Counted from the first letter of the stretch, positions 1 through 4,963 are shown. The stretch is 8,688 nucleotides of DNA from an uncultured Candidatus Saccharibacteria bacterium (GCA_946886725.1 CAMPJF010000040.1:1-8688); one strand, 5' to 3'. Made by a program: numbers and translations. The notes: generated by a model not told the origin, from the sequence alone.

Positions 1-588
1 CTTGACTGGACTGACCTTCGCAAAAAAGTTCAAAAGGGTATGCGCAACGCAACACTTATGGCGATCGCTCCAACGGCAAATATCGCGCATATTGCTGGAA
101 CGACTCCAGGCCTTGATCCTCAATTTGCACAAATTTTCAGTCGCGCTACACTCAACGGCAAGTTCCTTGAAGTCAACGTAAACCTCGTGAACGACCTTAA
201 AAAATTAGGTATCTGGGACGATGTTAAAGAAGACGTCCTACGTTTACAGGGTGATGTACAACAAATTGATGCAATCCCACAGCACATCAAAGATGTCTAC
301 AAGACGAGCTTCCAGCTGAGTCCGTACTCATTCATCGAAGTCGCTGCTCGGGCGCAAAAATGGGTTGATCAGGCAATCAGCCGTAATATGTACCTAGAGA
401 CACGAAACATCGATGATTACATCGAGATCTACACGGCAGCATGGAAACGAGGACTTAAAACGACCTATTATCTGCACGTCAAGCCTCGGCATACCGCAGA
501 ACAAAGTACCGTCAAAGTGAATAAGTCAGAATCCGGTACGGGACCACGCAAATCAGGGTTCGGCTTCGCTAAAAAACAATCAGTATAG
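1..588 (+). CDS. nrdA: Ribonucleoside-diphosphate reductase alpha subunit, C-terminal part (5' end outside window)
   Basis: This is the C-terminal 195 residues of the class I ribonucleotide reductase large subunit, which reduces ribonucleoside diphosphates to deoxyribonucleotides using a radical delivered by NrdB. The frame is open from base 1, so the gene enters from the left. Visible landmarks are the barrel segment ATLMAIAPTAN, the conserved DQAISRNMYLE stretch, and LKTTYYLH at bases 457-480, whose two adjacent tyrosines (bases 466-471) match the radical-transfer pair Y730/Y731 of E. coli NrdA. After YYLH the protein runs about 38 polar residues and ends FGFAKKQSV at a TAG. This visible part contains no cysteine, although class I alpha subunits normally end in a cysteine pair that re-reduces the active site. 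That pair lies in the next small ORF. The family assignment is secure. The odd C-terminus is seen directly. Confidence 0.95.
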   Translation, partial: LDWTDLRKKVQKGMRNATLMAIAPTANIAHIAGTTPGLDPQFAQIFSRATLNGKFLEVNVNLVNDLKKLGIWDDVKEDVLRLQGDVQQIDAIPQHIKDVYKTSFQLSPYSFIEVAARAQKWVDQAISRNMYLETRNIDDYIEIYTAAWKRGLKTTYYLHVKPRHTAEQSTVKVNKSESGTGPRKSGFGFAKKQSV

Positions 589-597
589 AAAACAATT

Positions 598-603
598 AGG
601 GGG
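598..603 (+). promoter_or_regulatory. Ribosome-binding site for the detached NrdA tail ORF
   Basis: AGGGGG lies 9 nt before the ATG at 613 and starts 9 nt after the nrdA TAG. A purine-rich Shine-Dalgarno at normal spacing argues that the tail is initiated independently instead of being a remnant left behind a nonsense mutation. The match to the anti-Shine-Dalgarno is imperfect, much weaker than the AAGGAGG of nrdB. Confidence 0.55.
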
Positions 604-612
604 ATAACTAAA

Positions 613-789
613 ATGGCAAACGCAAGCGCAATCATCAACGACGAAATGACACTCGAAGAAAAATTAGCAGCAATCGATCTTGCAATGAAAAATGCACAAG
701 AAATGGCGAACGAGGAAGCGGCGAATACCGGTGGGATTGCTGCACCGATTGACCCACAAGATTTCTTGATGTGCGAAGGTTGCCAATAG
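613..789 (+). CDS. Detached C-terminal redox tail of NrdA (58 aa, ends CEGCQ)
   Basis: A 58-codon ORF starts at ATG 613 and ends MCEGCQ-stop. C-terminal CExCQ is the signature of class I ribonucleotide reductase alpha subunits. In known enzymes this flexible cysteine pair reduces the active-site disulfide after each turnover and is then re-reduced by thioredoxin or glutaredoxin. Residues 10-36 look helical (EMTLEEKLAAIDLAMKNAQE), residues 37-48 look like a flexible linker (NTGGIAAPIDP), and Cys54 and Cys57 are the only cysteines. The ORF is in the same frame as nrdA, and the 24 nt between the nrdA TAG and this ATG contain no other stop, so the two sequences are separated by a single UAG. The helical N-terminal half may dock the tail on NrdA; that is inference. 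It is either a separately translated redox subunit or reached by UAG readthrough. A nonsense mutation or assembly error is possible but fits the ribosome-binding site less well. Confidence 0.8.
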   Translation: MANASAIINDEMTLEEKLAAIDLAMKNAQEMANEEAANTGGIAAPIDPQDFLMCEGCQ

Positions 790-801
790 GTCTAAACGAC
801 T

Positions 802-1038
802 ATGGAGCGGGACCACGAGATACGAGTAATGGATGATCGCGAGATCCGCCGAAGTAATAACGAGGTAGGACGCTTGGGTATTCGGGCATATCAACTGCTA
901 ACCAAGCAGCATACGTCAGAAATGGGACGACAGTTCGCCGCCCTAGACTACGAGGTAATTCGTGCCGCACAAGATGCTCTACCAGCGCATGTCTATGGAC
1001 AATATGAATTGGTATTACCGATAGAAAACAGTAAATAA
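802..1038 (+). CDS. Hypothetical protein inside the nrd operon (78 aa)
   Basis: I do not recognise this protein. It sits between the NrdA tail ORF and nrdB, starting 12 nt after the tail's stop and ending so that its TAA overlaps the first two bases of the nrdB Shine-Dalgarno. It is therefore almost certainly co-transcribed with the nrd genes. The product is soluble, highly charged at the N-terminus (MERDHEIRVMDDREIRR), probably mostly helical through about residue 60, and has no cysteine, signal peptide or membrane segment. Initiation is uncertain. ATG 802 has only a weak upstream TAGGT, and ATG 829 (giving 69 aa) is an alternative. The antisense ORF over the same bases lacks a ribosome-binding site and breaks the operon logic. 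A role as an accessory or assembly factor of the reductase is guilt by association only. Confidence 0.6.
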   Translation: MERDHEIRVMDDREIRRSNNEVGRLGIRAYQLLTKQHTSEMGRQFAALDYEVIRAAQDALPAHVYGQYELVLPIENSK

Positions 1039-1043
1039 GGAGG
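1037..1043 (+). promoter_or_regulatory. Strong Shine-Dalgarno of nrdB
   Basis: AAGGAGG lies 5 nt before ATG 1049, a perfect anti-Shine-Dalgarno match that fixes the nrdB start. It overlaps the TAA of the preceding 78-aa ORF, implying close translational linkage. Confidence 0.9.
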
Positions 1044-1048
1044 CTATT

Positions 1049-2116
1049 ATGGCAGGAATATTAGGAACAGGAATTCAAGACGGGCTGCTACTAAAGCCTG
1101 TCCATTATCAGTGGGCGATGGATCTGTATGATCAAGCGGTCGCCAACACATGGTTTCCAAACGAAATTCAGTTAGTGCAGGACCTTGCGGATTGGAAGAA
1201 GATGACCGACGAGGAGCGTCACGCATTGACGTTCCTGATGAGCTATTTTAACCCAAATGAACTGCTTGTTAACAAAGCGCTTGCGTTTGGTGTGTATCCA
1301 TACGTGAACGCAGCCGAATGTCACCTGTATCTTGCGAAGCAGATGTGGGAAGAAGCGAACCACTGTATGTCATTTGAGTATGTCCTCGAGACATTCCCGA
1401 TTGACCGTGAACAGGCGTATGCGGCGCATGTCGAAACTCCTTCAATGGCCCGCAAGGAAGCCTTTGAGACTAAGTATATCAAGCGCATGACTGAAGATAC
1501 GCTTGATATAACAACGACCGAAGGTAAAAAAGACTTCGTCCGCAACCTCGTTGCGTATAACATTATCCTTGAAGGCATCTGGTTTTACAGTGGATTTATG
1601 GTGGCGTTGTCATTCCGTCAGCGTAATTTGTTGCGCAACTTTGGATCACTGATGGACTGGGTGGTCCGCGACGAATCGCTCCACCTCAAATTCGGTATCA
1701 ACCTTATTCTGACGGTTCTTGAAGAGAACGAAGATCTGCAAACCGAAGAGTTTGCGGCAGAAATCAAGCAGATGATCCTGGACGGCGTCTCGATGGAAGA
1801 GGACTACAATAAGGATCTTTTACCTAACGGCATCCTTGGATTGAACAGTGATTACATCAATCAGTATGTTAAATACCTGGCTGATCGTCGCCTGGAAGAG
1901 CTCGGATTTGAACCGCACTACAAGGTATCAAACCCCGCCAAATGGATGGCGGCAGCAAACGACACGTTGCAGCTTGTGAACTTCTTTGAAAGTACTAACA
2001 CAAGCTACGAAGTTAATGCTGGCGGTTCGTCCAGTGCGAGCAAGCCAGCCGAAGGGCAAAGCCCGAGCGCTGATCGTCACGAGAACGATCCTGACAATAG
2101 CATTCTAAAAAATTAA
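1049..2116 (+). CDS. nrdB: Class Ic (Mn/Fe-type) ribonucleotide reductase beta subunit
   Basis: This is the radical-generating small subunit of class I ribonucleotide reductase, a four-helix ferritin-like protein that partners NrdA. The metal ligands can be read as Glu71, Glu102, His105, Glu175, Glu209 and His212, in WEEANH, ILEGIWFYSGF and RDESLHLKFG. Their spacing equals that of Chlamydia trachomatis NrdB with a constant offset of 18. The position of the radical tyrosine (E. coli Tyr122) is Phe109, and the first ligand is Glu instead of Asp. Together these are the diagnostic features of subclass Ic, which uses a Mn(IV)/Fe(III) cofactor in place of a tyrosyl radical. Trp35 (TWFPNE) matches the radical-path Trp48. 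The position of the chlamydial relay Tyr222 is Trp204. A conserved NFFE...Y segment near residue 337 carries the C-terminal radical-transfer tyrosine. After it comes an extra Ser/Asp-rich tail of about 30 residues ending SILKN. It is the last gene of the nrd operon. Confidence 0.96.
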   Translation: MAGILGTGIQDGLLLKPVHYQWAMDLYDQAVANTWFPNEIQLVQDLADWKKMTDEERHALTFLMSYFNPNELLVNKALAFGVYPYVNAAECHLYLAKQMWEEANHCMSFEYVLETFPIDREQAYAAHVETPSMARKEAFETKYIKRMTEDTLDITTTEGKKDFVRNLVAYNIILEGIWFYSGFMVALSFRQRNLLRNFGSLMDWVVRDESLHLKFGINLILTVLEENEDLQTEEFAAEIKQMILDGVSMEEDYNKDLLPNGILGLNSDYINQYVKYLADRRLEELGFEPHYKVSNPAKWMAAANDTLQLVNFFESTNTSYEVNAGGSSSASKPAEGQSPSADRHENDPDNSILKN

Positions 2117-2129
2117 ACAAAACCTTGAA

Positions 2130-2166
2130 TGAAAACAGACGCCTTTATTGACGGTGTCTGTTTTCA
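2130..2166 (+). terminator. Hairpin terminator after the nrd operon
   Basis: A 14-bp stem (2130-2143 with 2153-2166, one G-T wobble) encloses a 9-nt loop. The left arm starts TGAAAACAGAC and the right arm ends GTCTGTTTTCA. It begins 13 nt after the nrdB stop. The U-run is inside the right arm, so it resembles an intrinsic terminator without a long free U-tail and may leak into the next gene. Confidence 0.7.
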
Positions 2167-2187
2167 TCTCAAAAGAAAGGCTCCCTT

Positions 2188-2694
2188 ATGCGCGAAATTA
2201 TTGGTGATTACGTAGCTTTTATCGAAAAGGCTGACAGGCTTATTGCTGAACACAAAATTGACGCAAGTGATCTAGTGCAATGCGATACGATCTGTTACCG
2301 GGTTGAGACAAACGACCGCTACGATGAGGTGAAGCGACAGCTGGCGGAGTGTGCGTTGATGATTGATGAGACGGAGGTGAACGGTCGCTTGATATCGGTC
2401 TTTGCATCCAAAGAGCCTCTATGCGCGGGAAGCTGGTCATCAATTTCGTATATCGAAATTCCGCAGCCCAAGCCGGGGAGTTTCTATGCCGAGGGTATTG
2501 ACCATGTGCAAATGGTAACACGCCATCCATTATCTCAATTCCACAGTACATATACGAATATAGCATTCGAAGAAAAGGGGTTAGCAAGCAGAATAAACCC
2601 ACTGTTGAAATTGTCAGGTGACGAAGCTAGTATTAAATTTCATGACAAACATATGGGTGCAGTTATCGAGATGGAGCGACGCATTAATCAGTAG
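2188..2694 (+). CDS. YecM-like VOC-fold protein
   Basis: This 168-aa protein matches the YecM family (VOC superfamily, putative metal-binding; function not established in E. coli). Recognisable landmarks are CYRVETNDRYDEVK (36-49), ETEVNGRLISVF (61-72), the IEIPQPKPGSFYAEGIDHV block (89-107), GLASRINPLLKL (131-142), and the C-terminal IKFH...VIEME (149-163). AAAGG 8 nt upstream supports ATG 2188. The family usually has Asp-His at the first VOC metal position, but Asp33-Thr34 is found here. His106 and Glu161/163 remain, so metal binding may be altered. I see no promoter immediately upstream, so it may be expressed by leakage through the nrd terminator. E. coli YecM is about 20 residues longer. 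Confidence 0.8.
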   Translation: MREIIGDYVAFIEKADRLIAEHKIDASDLVQCDTICYRVETNDRYDEVKRQLAECALMIDETEVNGRLISVFASKEPLCAGSWSSISYIEIPQPKPGSFYAEGIDHVQMVTRHPLSQFHSTYTNIAFEEKGLASRINPLLKLSGDEASIKFHDKHMGAVIEMERRINQ

Positions 2695-2767
2695 GCTATC
2701 GTAATATTCGAATCCACTAGCGGGAAAGCATTTAGCCCCCGAATCACTCCGGAGACTAATAGCCTAC
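2691..2767. repeat. 77-nt structured inverted repeat (GTAGGCTAT / ATAGCCTAC)
   Basis: A perfect 9-bp inverted repeat (2691-2699 with 2759-2767) brackets a region with further pairing potential: ATTCG 2706-2710 with CGAAT 2740-2744, and the palindrome CTCCGGAG near 2748-2755. The left arm overlaps the stop codon of the YecM-like gene. There is no U-run, so it is not a typical intrinsic terminator. It could be an RNA element, a degenerate mobile or tRNA-like remnant, or chance structure. Confidence 0.45.
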
Positions 2768-2790
2768 AACGAAGTGCCCGAGGGCGATAA

Positions 2791-3009
2791 TTAGTATTTG
2801 TAATACTTGTTATGTCTCTCTTTTTCCCACTTTATCCGCTGGTAAAGCTTGGTTGGCCACCAGAAAACAGGGAATGATAGTGAGATTCCAAAGAATCCAC
2901 CATCGTTGCACCAAGGCTTATCCCAGTTCCGAATCACACCAAGCGGGTAGATTAGCGGGAACCACCCTAAGAGGGCAATCCATGGATGCCTATATATCAT
3001 CCTATTCAT
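2791..3009 (-). CDS. Small Trp-rich membrane protein, hypothetical (72 aa)
   Basis: I do not recognise this protein by name. From ATG 3009 it reads MNRMIYRHPWIALLGWFPL and continues with a first hydrophobic segment (about residues 9-26), a polar loop with a single cysteine (NWDKPWCNDGG), a second hydrophobic stretch (GFFGISLSFPVFWWP, about 38-52), and a basic tail KWEKERHNKYYKY. It is probably a two-pass inner-membrane protein. Support for it being real: GGAAGGA (3020-3026) lies 10 nt upstream of ATG 3009, and a good promoter (TTGATT, 17 nt, TATAGT) lies 46 nt beyond the start. A longer start at 3063 would fall upstream of the predicted transcription start, so ATG 3009 is preferred. The plus-strand ORF across the same bases has no comparable signals. 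Function unknown. Confidence 0.6.
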   Translation of the reverse strand: MNRMIYRHPWIALLGWFPLIYPLGVIRNWDKPWCNDGGFFGISLSFPVFWWPTKLYQRIKWEKERHNKYYKY

Positions 3010-3054
3010 TATCACAATGTCCTTCCGTAAGCAGGGGGAAATATGAATAAAATT

Positions 3055-3083
3055 ACTATACAATACTATGAATTATAAATCAA
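3055..3083 (-). promoter_or_regulatory. Sigma70-type promoter of the small membrane protein
   Basis: On the minus strand, -35 TTGATT (3083-3078) and -10 TATAGT (3060-3055) are separated by 17 nt. The predicted transcript starts near 3048, giving a leader of about 40 nt that contains the GGAAGGA ribosome-binding site. Confidence 0.6.
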
Positions 3084-3166
3084 TAGTTCATGCGAGGTGG
3101 TGTATAATTTAAAGTTTCGAAGTACGTCCACTGGCGAGAGCCTACGTGTCTAAGATTGAAGTTTTT

Positions 3167-3175
3167 TGTTATACT
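3167..3175 (+). promoter_or_regulatory. Extended -10 promoter of the first pilin gene (near-leaderless)
   Basis: TGTTATACT is an extended -10 (TGnTATACT) ending 9 nt before ATG 3185, so transcription would start about 0-3 nt before the start codon. No Shine-Dalgarno is present. Another TATAAT at 3103-3108 could give a longer leader, but no -35 supports it. The 121 bases between 3064 and 3184 hold no gene that I can see. Confidence 0.5.
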
Positions 3176-3184
3176 TAAATTAAC

Positions 3185-3712
3185 ATGTGGGCAAAACAAA
3201 AACATCAGCAAGCTGGGTTTACCATCGTTGAATTATTGATCGTCATTGTCGTGATCGGTATTCTTGCGGCGATTTCTATCGTTGCATATAACGGCGTGCA
3301 GCAGCGCGCACGTAACTCAACGACTATATCTGCGGTCAAGGATTATATAAAGCTGTATTCGTCGTATGCTGTTGATTACGATGTCTATCCCGGAAGCGGT
3401 AACTACTGCTTAGGTACGGGCTATGCGGGCGGGCTATGCTGGGATAATCGAACGTATGTCGAAAATGCTGCTGCAAATACTGGTTTATTGAATTACGCAA
3501 AAAACTTGCCTAGTCCAAGTACGTACCGGGTCTATCGTAACGCGACCGACGGTTCGCGGGCTGGTATATTGTTCGTCGCGCCAAACAACTTGCGTTACCA
3601 GCTTGAAGGCGTGGACACGCAGTGTGGAATCCCCGGGGCAACACGCGGATTTACAGCTGGCGAGTCATTGGGTCCCGAGTGTAACATAACCGTCCCCGAT
3701 CCGGCATTGTAA
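3185..3712 (+). CDS. Type IV prepilin (pilin-like protein 1)
   Basis: This 175-aa protein has a class III signal peptide: an 11-residue positively charged leader (MWAKQKHQQAG), predicted PilD cleavage between Gly11 and Phe12, and Glu at mature position +5 (Glu16). A hydrophobic helix follows to about residue 34, then the VAYNGVQQRAR transition. The globular part has four cysteines (GNYC, GGLC, DTQC, GPEC), enough for two disulfides, as in major or minor pilins. It is predicted to be held in the membrane, processed, and assembled into a type IV pilus or pseudopilus on the cell surface. The N-terminal 45 residues are closely similar to those of the pilin at 4090, so the two are paralogues that differ in their globular domains. 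No assembly ATPase or PilC is in this window. No Shine-Dalgarno is present, and initiation is probably leaderless. Confidence 0.88.
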   Translation: MWAKQKHQQAGFTIVELLIVIVVIGILAAISIVAYNGVQQRARNSTTISAVKDYIKLYSSYAVDYDVYPGSGNYCLGTGYAGGLCWDNRTYVENAAANTGLLNYAKNLPSPSTYRVYRNATDGSRAGILFVAPNNLRYQLEGVDTQCGIPGATRGFTAGESLGPECNITVPDPAL

Positions 3713-3714
3713 TA

Positions 3715-3762
3715 GGCAAATTCACCTAAAGATGTAAATAATGGTCACTATTTGCCGTTTTT
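3715..3762 (+). terminator. Possible terminator of pilin gene 1
   Basis: GGCAAAT (3715-3721) pairs perfectly with ATTTGCC (3750-3756), followed after one base by T5 (3758-3762). The loop is long (28 nt) but contains a possible ACC/GGT inner helix. It begins 2 nt after the pilin stop and runs into the 3' end of the convergent gene. Confidence 0.45.
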
Positions 3763-4014
3763 GACGCGGTGCATGCAGCCCGGCCAACAACAGGGGCGAC
3801 GTACGCCTTCAGCTAATTCCGTATACGTACGTTCGATGCGTCGCTCGCGGGTTTCAATGAGTTTCGCGCTTTCTACCCAGCAGATCCATTCGTTACGTGC
3901 TAGCGGTGTAATACTATTCCATGCATCGAGGGCTGATGCATTGGCAATCAATGCCTTTTTTAAATCGGCAGGCATTGCGTGTGGGGTTCCATGGGGTAGG
4001 GTGATGCGTGTCAT
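3748..4014 (-). CDS. OmdA-type (YdeI/OmpD-associated) small protein with Cys-rich tail
   Basis: This 88-aa protein resembles the OmdA domain of YdeI/OmpD-associated proteins. It has MPADLKKALIANASALDAWN (14-33), ITPLARNEWICWVESAK (35-51) and ETRERRIERTYTELAEG (54-70), following the family's P-x-D-L...A-x-x-A-x-x-x-F/W and E-x-x-x-W-I-x-x-A-K...E-T-R-x-R-R-I layout. Proteins of this family are sometimes annotated as bacteriocin-protection proteins, but their biochemistry is poorly known. After the domain comes RRPCCWPGCMHR (72-83), a cluster of three cysteines and a histidine that could bind a metal ion; this is inference. I chose ATG 4014 over ATG 4047 because TATCAT lies 6 nt upstream of it, so a transcript would start at this codon. 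It is convergent with pilin 1 and divergent from pilin 2. Confidence 0.75.
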   Translation of the reverse strand: MTRITLPHGTPHAMPADLKKALIANASALDAWNSITPLARNEWICWVESAKLIETRERRIERTYTELAEGVRRPCCWPGCMHRVKNGK

Positions 4015-4020
4015 GTTTAT

Positions 4021-4028
4021 ATGATACA
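4021..4028 (-). promoter_or_regulatory. -10 element of the OmdA-like gene (leaderless)
   Basis: On the minus strand TG-TATCAT ends 6 nt before ATG 4014. No clear -35 is present. The spacing predicts a transcript starting at or beside the start codon. Confidence 0.4.
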
Positions 4029-4049
4029 CGATTATCGTATTCCTCACTT

Positions 4050-4078
4050 TTGACCAGATGCCGCTAGTGCTTTATAAT
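4050..4078 (+). promoter_or_regulatory. Near-consensus sigma70 promoter of pilin gene 2 (near-leaderless)
   Basis: TTGACC (4050-4055), a 17-nt spacer and TATAAT (4073-4078) form the best promoter in the window. The start codon at 4090 is only 11 nt past the -10 box, so the predicted mRNA has a 5' leader of about 4-5 nt and no room for a Shine-Dalgarno. Confidence 0.8.
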
Positions 4079-4089
4079 TTGTTGTAATT

Positions 4090-4890
4090 ATGTGGGCTAA
4101 AAACAAACAAACACCCGGATTCACTATCGTCGAATTGCTGATCGTGATCGTCGTGATCGGAATATTAGCGGCAATCACGACAGTCGCTTACAATGGTGTG
4201 CGTGATAGGGCGCGTATTAGCGCGGCGAGCAGTCGTCTTACTCAGGTCAATAAGAAGATTTCCGTCTGGCAGGTCGATAATCCTGGGGTTGCGCCGACTA
4301 CGCTGGCTGAGATAGGAGTGTCGAACGATGACGCCTCTTTGCAGCTCGTGAGTAATAATGCAGTCACACCGGCGACATATTGTGTCACCGTGACAGAAGG
4401 TAACTTGACGTACTACATTAGCAGTACAAGTAGTAGTCCTGTTGCCGGTACCTGCACGGGCTATAATATGCTCGCTTGGAATAAAACTCAAACCAGCGCT
4501 CCTGTGCCGATTCCGAATGCTACGGTTGATACATCGGTATTTCGGACGTCAATTTCATCTATGCGCCTTGGCCCGAATAGCACTGGACAATTCTTGGCGG
4601 GCAGTCCATACGGCGGTACGCCGGGACAGGTATATACGGTAAGTTTTTGGCTGCGCACTGACGCGAACTGGAATGGATTATCGAATAATTCCAAGATACG
4701 ATTTGGAGACGGAGGCAGCGGTGCGTTACTGCATGCGTGCGGGTATGGTGGCATAAAGACAAGCTGGACCTTTGTCACCTGTAATTACTCGATTACTGCC
4801 GGTTCGCCCACAGTTGGGATAACTGTTGGAAACGACGGCACCGTCGGTAATATTTGGATTGACGATTTAATACTTTCGCGCACAAATTAA
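4090..4890 (+). CDS. Type IV prepilin with C-terminal beta-rich, CBM-like domain (pilin-like protein 2)
   Basis: This 266-aa protein has a 10-residue charged leader (MWAKNKQTPG), predicted cleavage Gly10/Phe11, Glu15 at mature +5, and a hydrophobic helix to about residue 34. Residues 35-125 form the pilin-type head, with Cys98 and Cys122 as a likely disulfide. Residues from about 130 to the end form an additional domain that reads like a jelly-roll carbohydrate-binding module of the CBM4/9 type. Its marks are GQVYTVSFWLRTD, alternating beta stretches with two further cysteines, and the closing NIWIDDLILS, the usual last strand of such modules. Predicted location is the cell surface, at a pilus tip or along the fibre. 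Ligand unknown; recognition of host-surface glycan is a reasonable guess for an epibiont. It shares its N-terminus with the pilin at 3185 but has a different globular part. No terminator is evident downstream. Confidence 0.85.
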   Translation: MWAKNKQTPGFTIVELLIVIVVIGILAAITTVAYNGVRDRARISAASSRLTQVNKKISVWQVDNPGVAPTTLAEIGVSNDDASLQLVSNNAVTPATYCVTVTEGNLTYYISSTSSSPVAGTCTGYNMLAWNKTQTSAPVPIPNATVDTSVFRTSISSMRLGPNSTGQFLAGSPYGGTPGQVYTVSFWLRTDANWNGLSNNSKIRFGDGGSGALLHACGYGGIKTSWTFVTCNYSITAGSPTVGITVGNDGTVGNIWIDDLILSRTN

Positions 4891-4963
4891 TTGGTCACAC
4901 CGATATCCGAGCAATGGTATTTGGTATTATAGATACAGTACTAAATAAAGGCGAGGAGGGGTT

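Noticed and set aside
664..894. Minus-strand ORF of 76 aa across the NrdA tail
   Set aside because: It is antisense to the CEGCQ tail ORF and the following operon gene, has no ribosome-binding site, and its product shows no recognisable pattern.
2691..2767. tRNA gene on the minus strand
   Set aside because: Size, closing stem and a TTCGAAT loop are tRNA-like, but the T-stem has a mismatch at the conserved 53:61 pair plus two wobbles, three extra bases precede the acceptor strand, and no anticodon stem can be drawn.
2853..3050. Plus-strand ORF of 65 aa opposite the small membrane protein
   Set aside because: No promoter or ribosome-binding site, and the product has no recognisable pattern. 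The minus strand has a full set of signals.
4165..4778. Several minus-strand and alternate-frame ORFs inside pilin 2
   Set aside because: They are shadows of a clearly coding pilin sequence and lack initiation signals.
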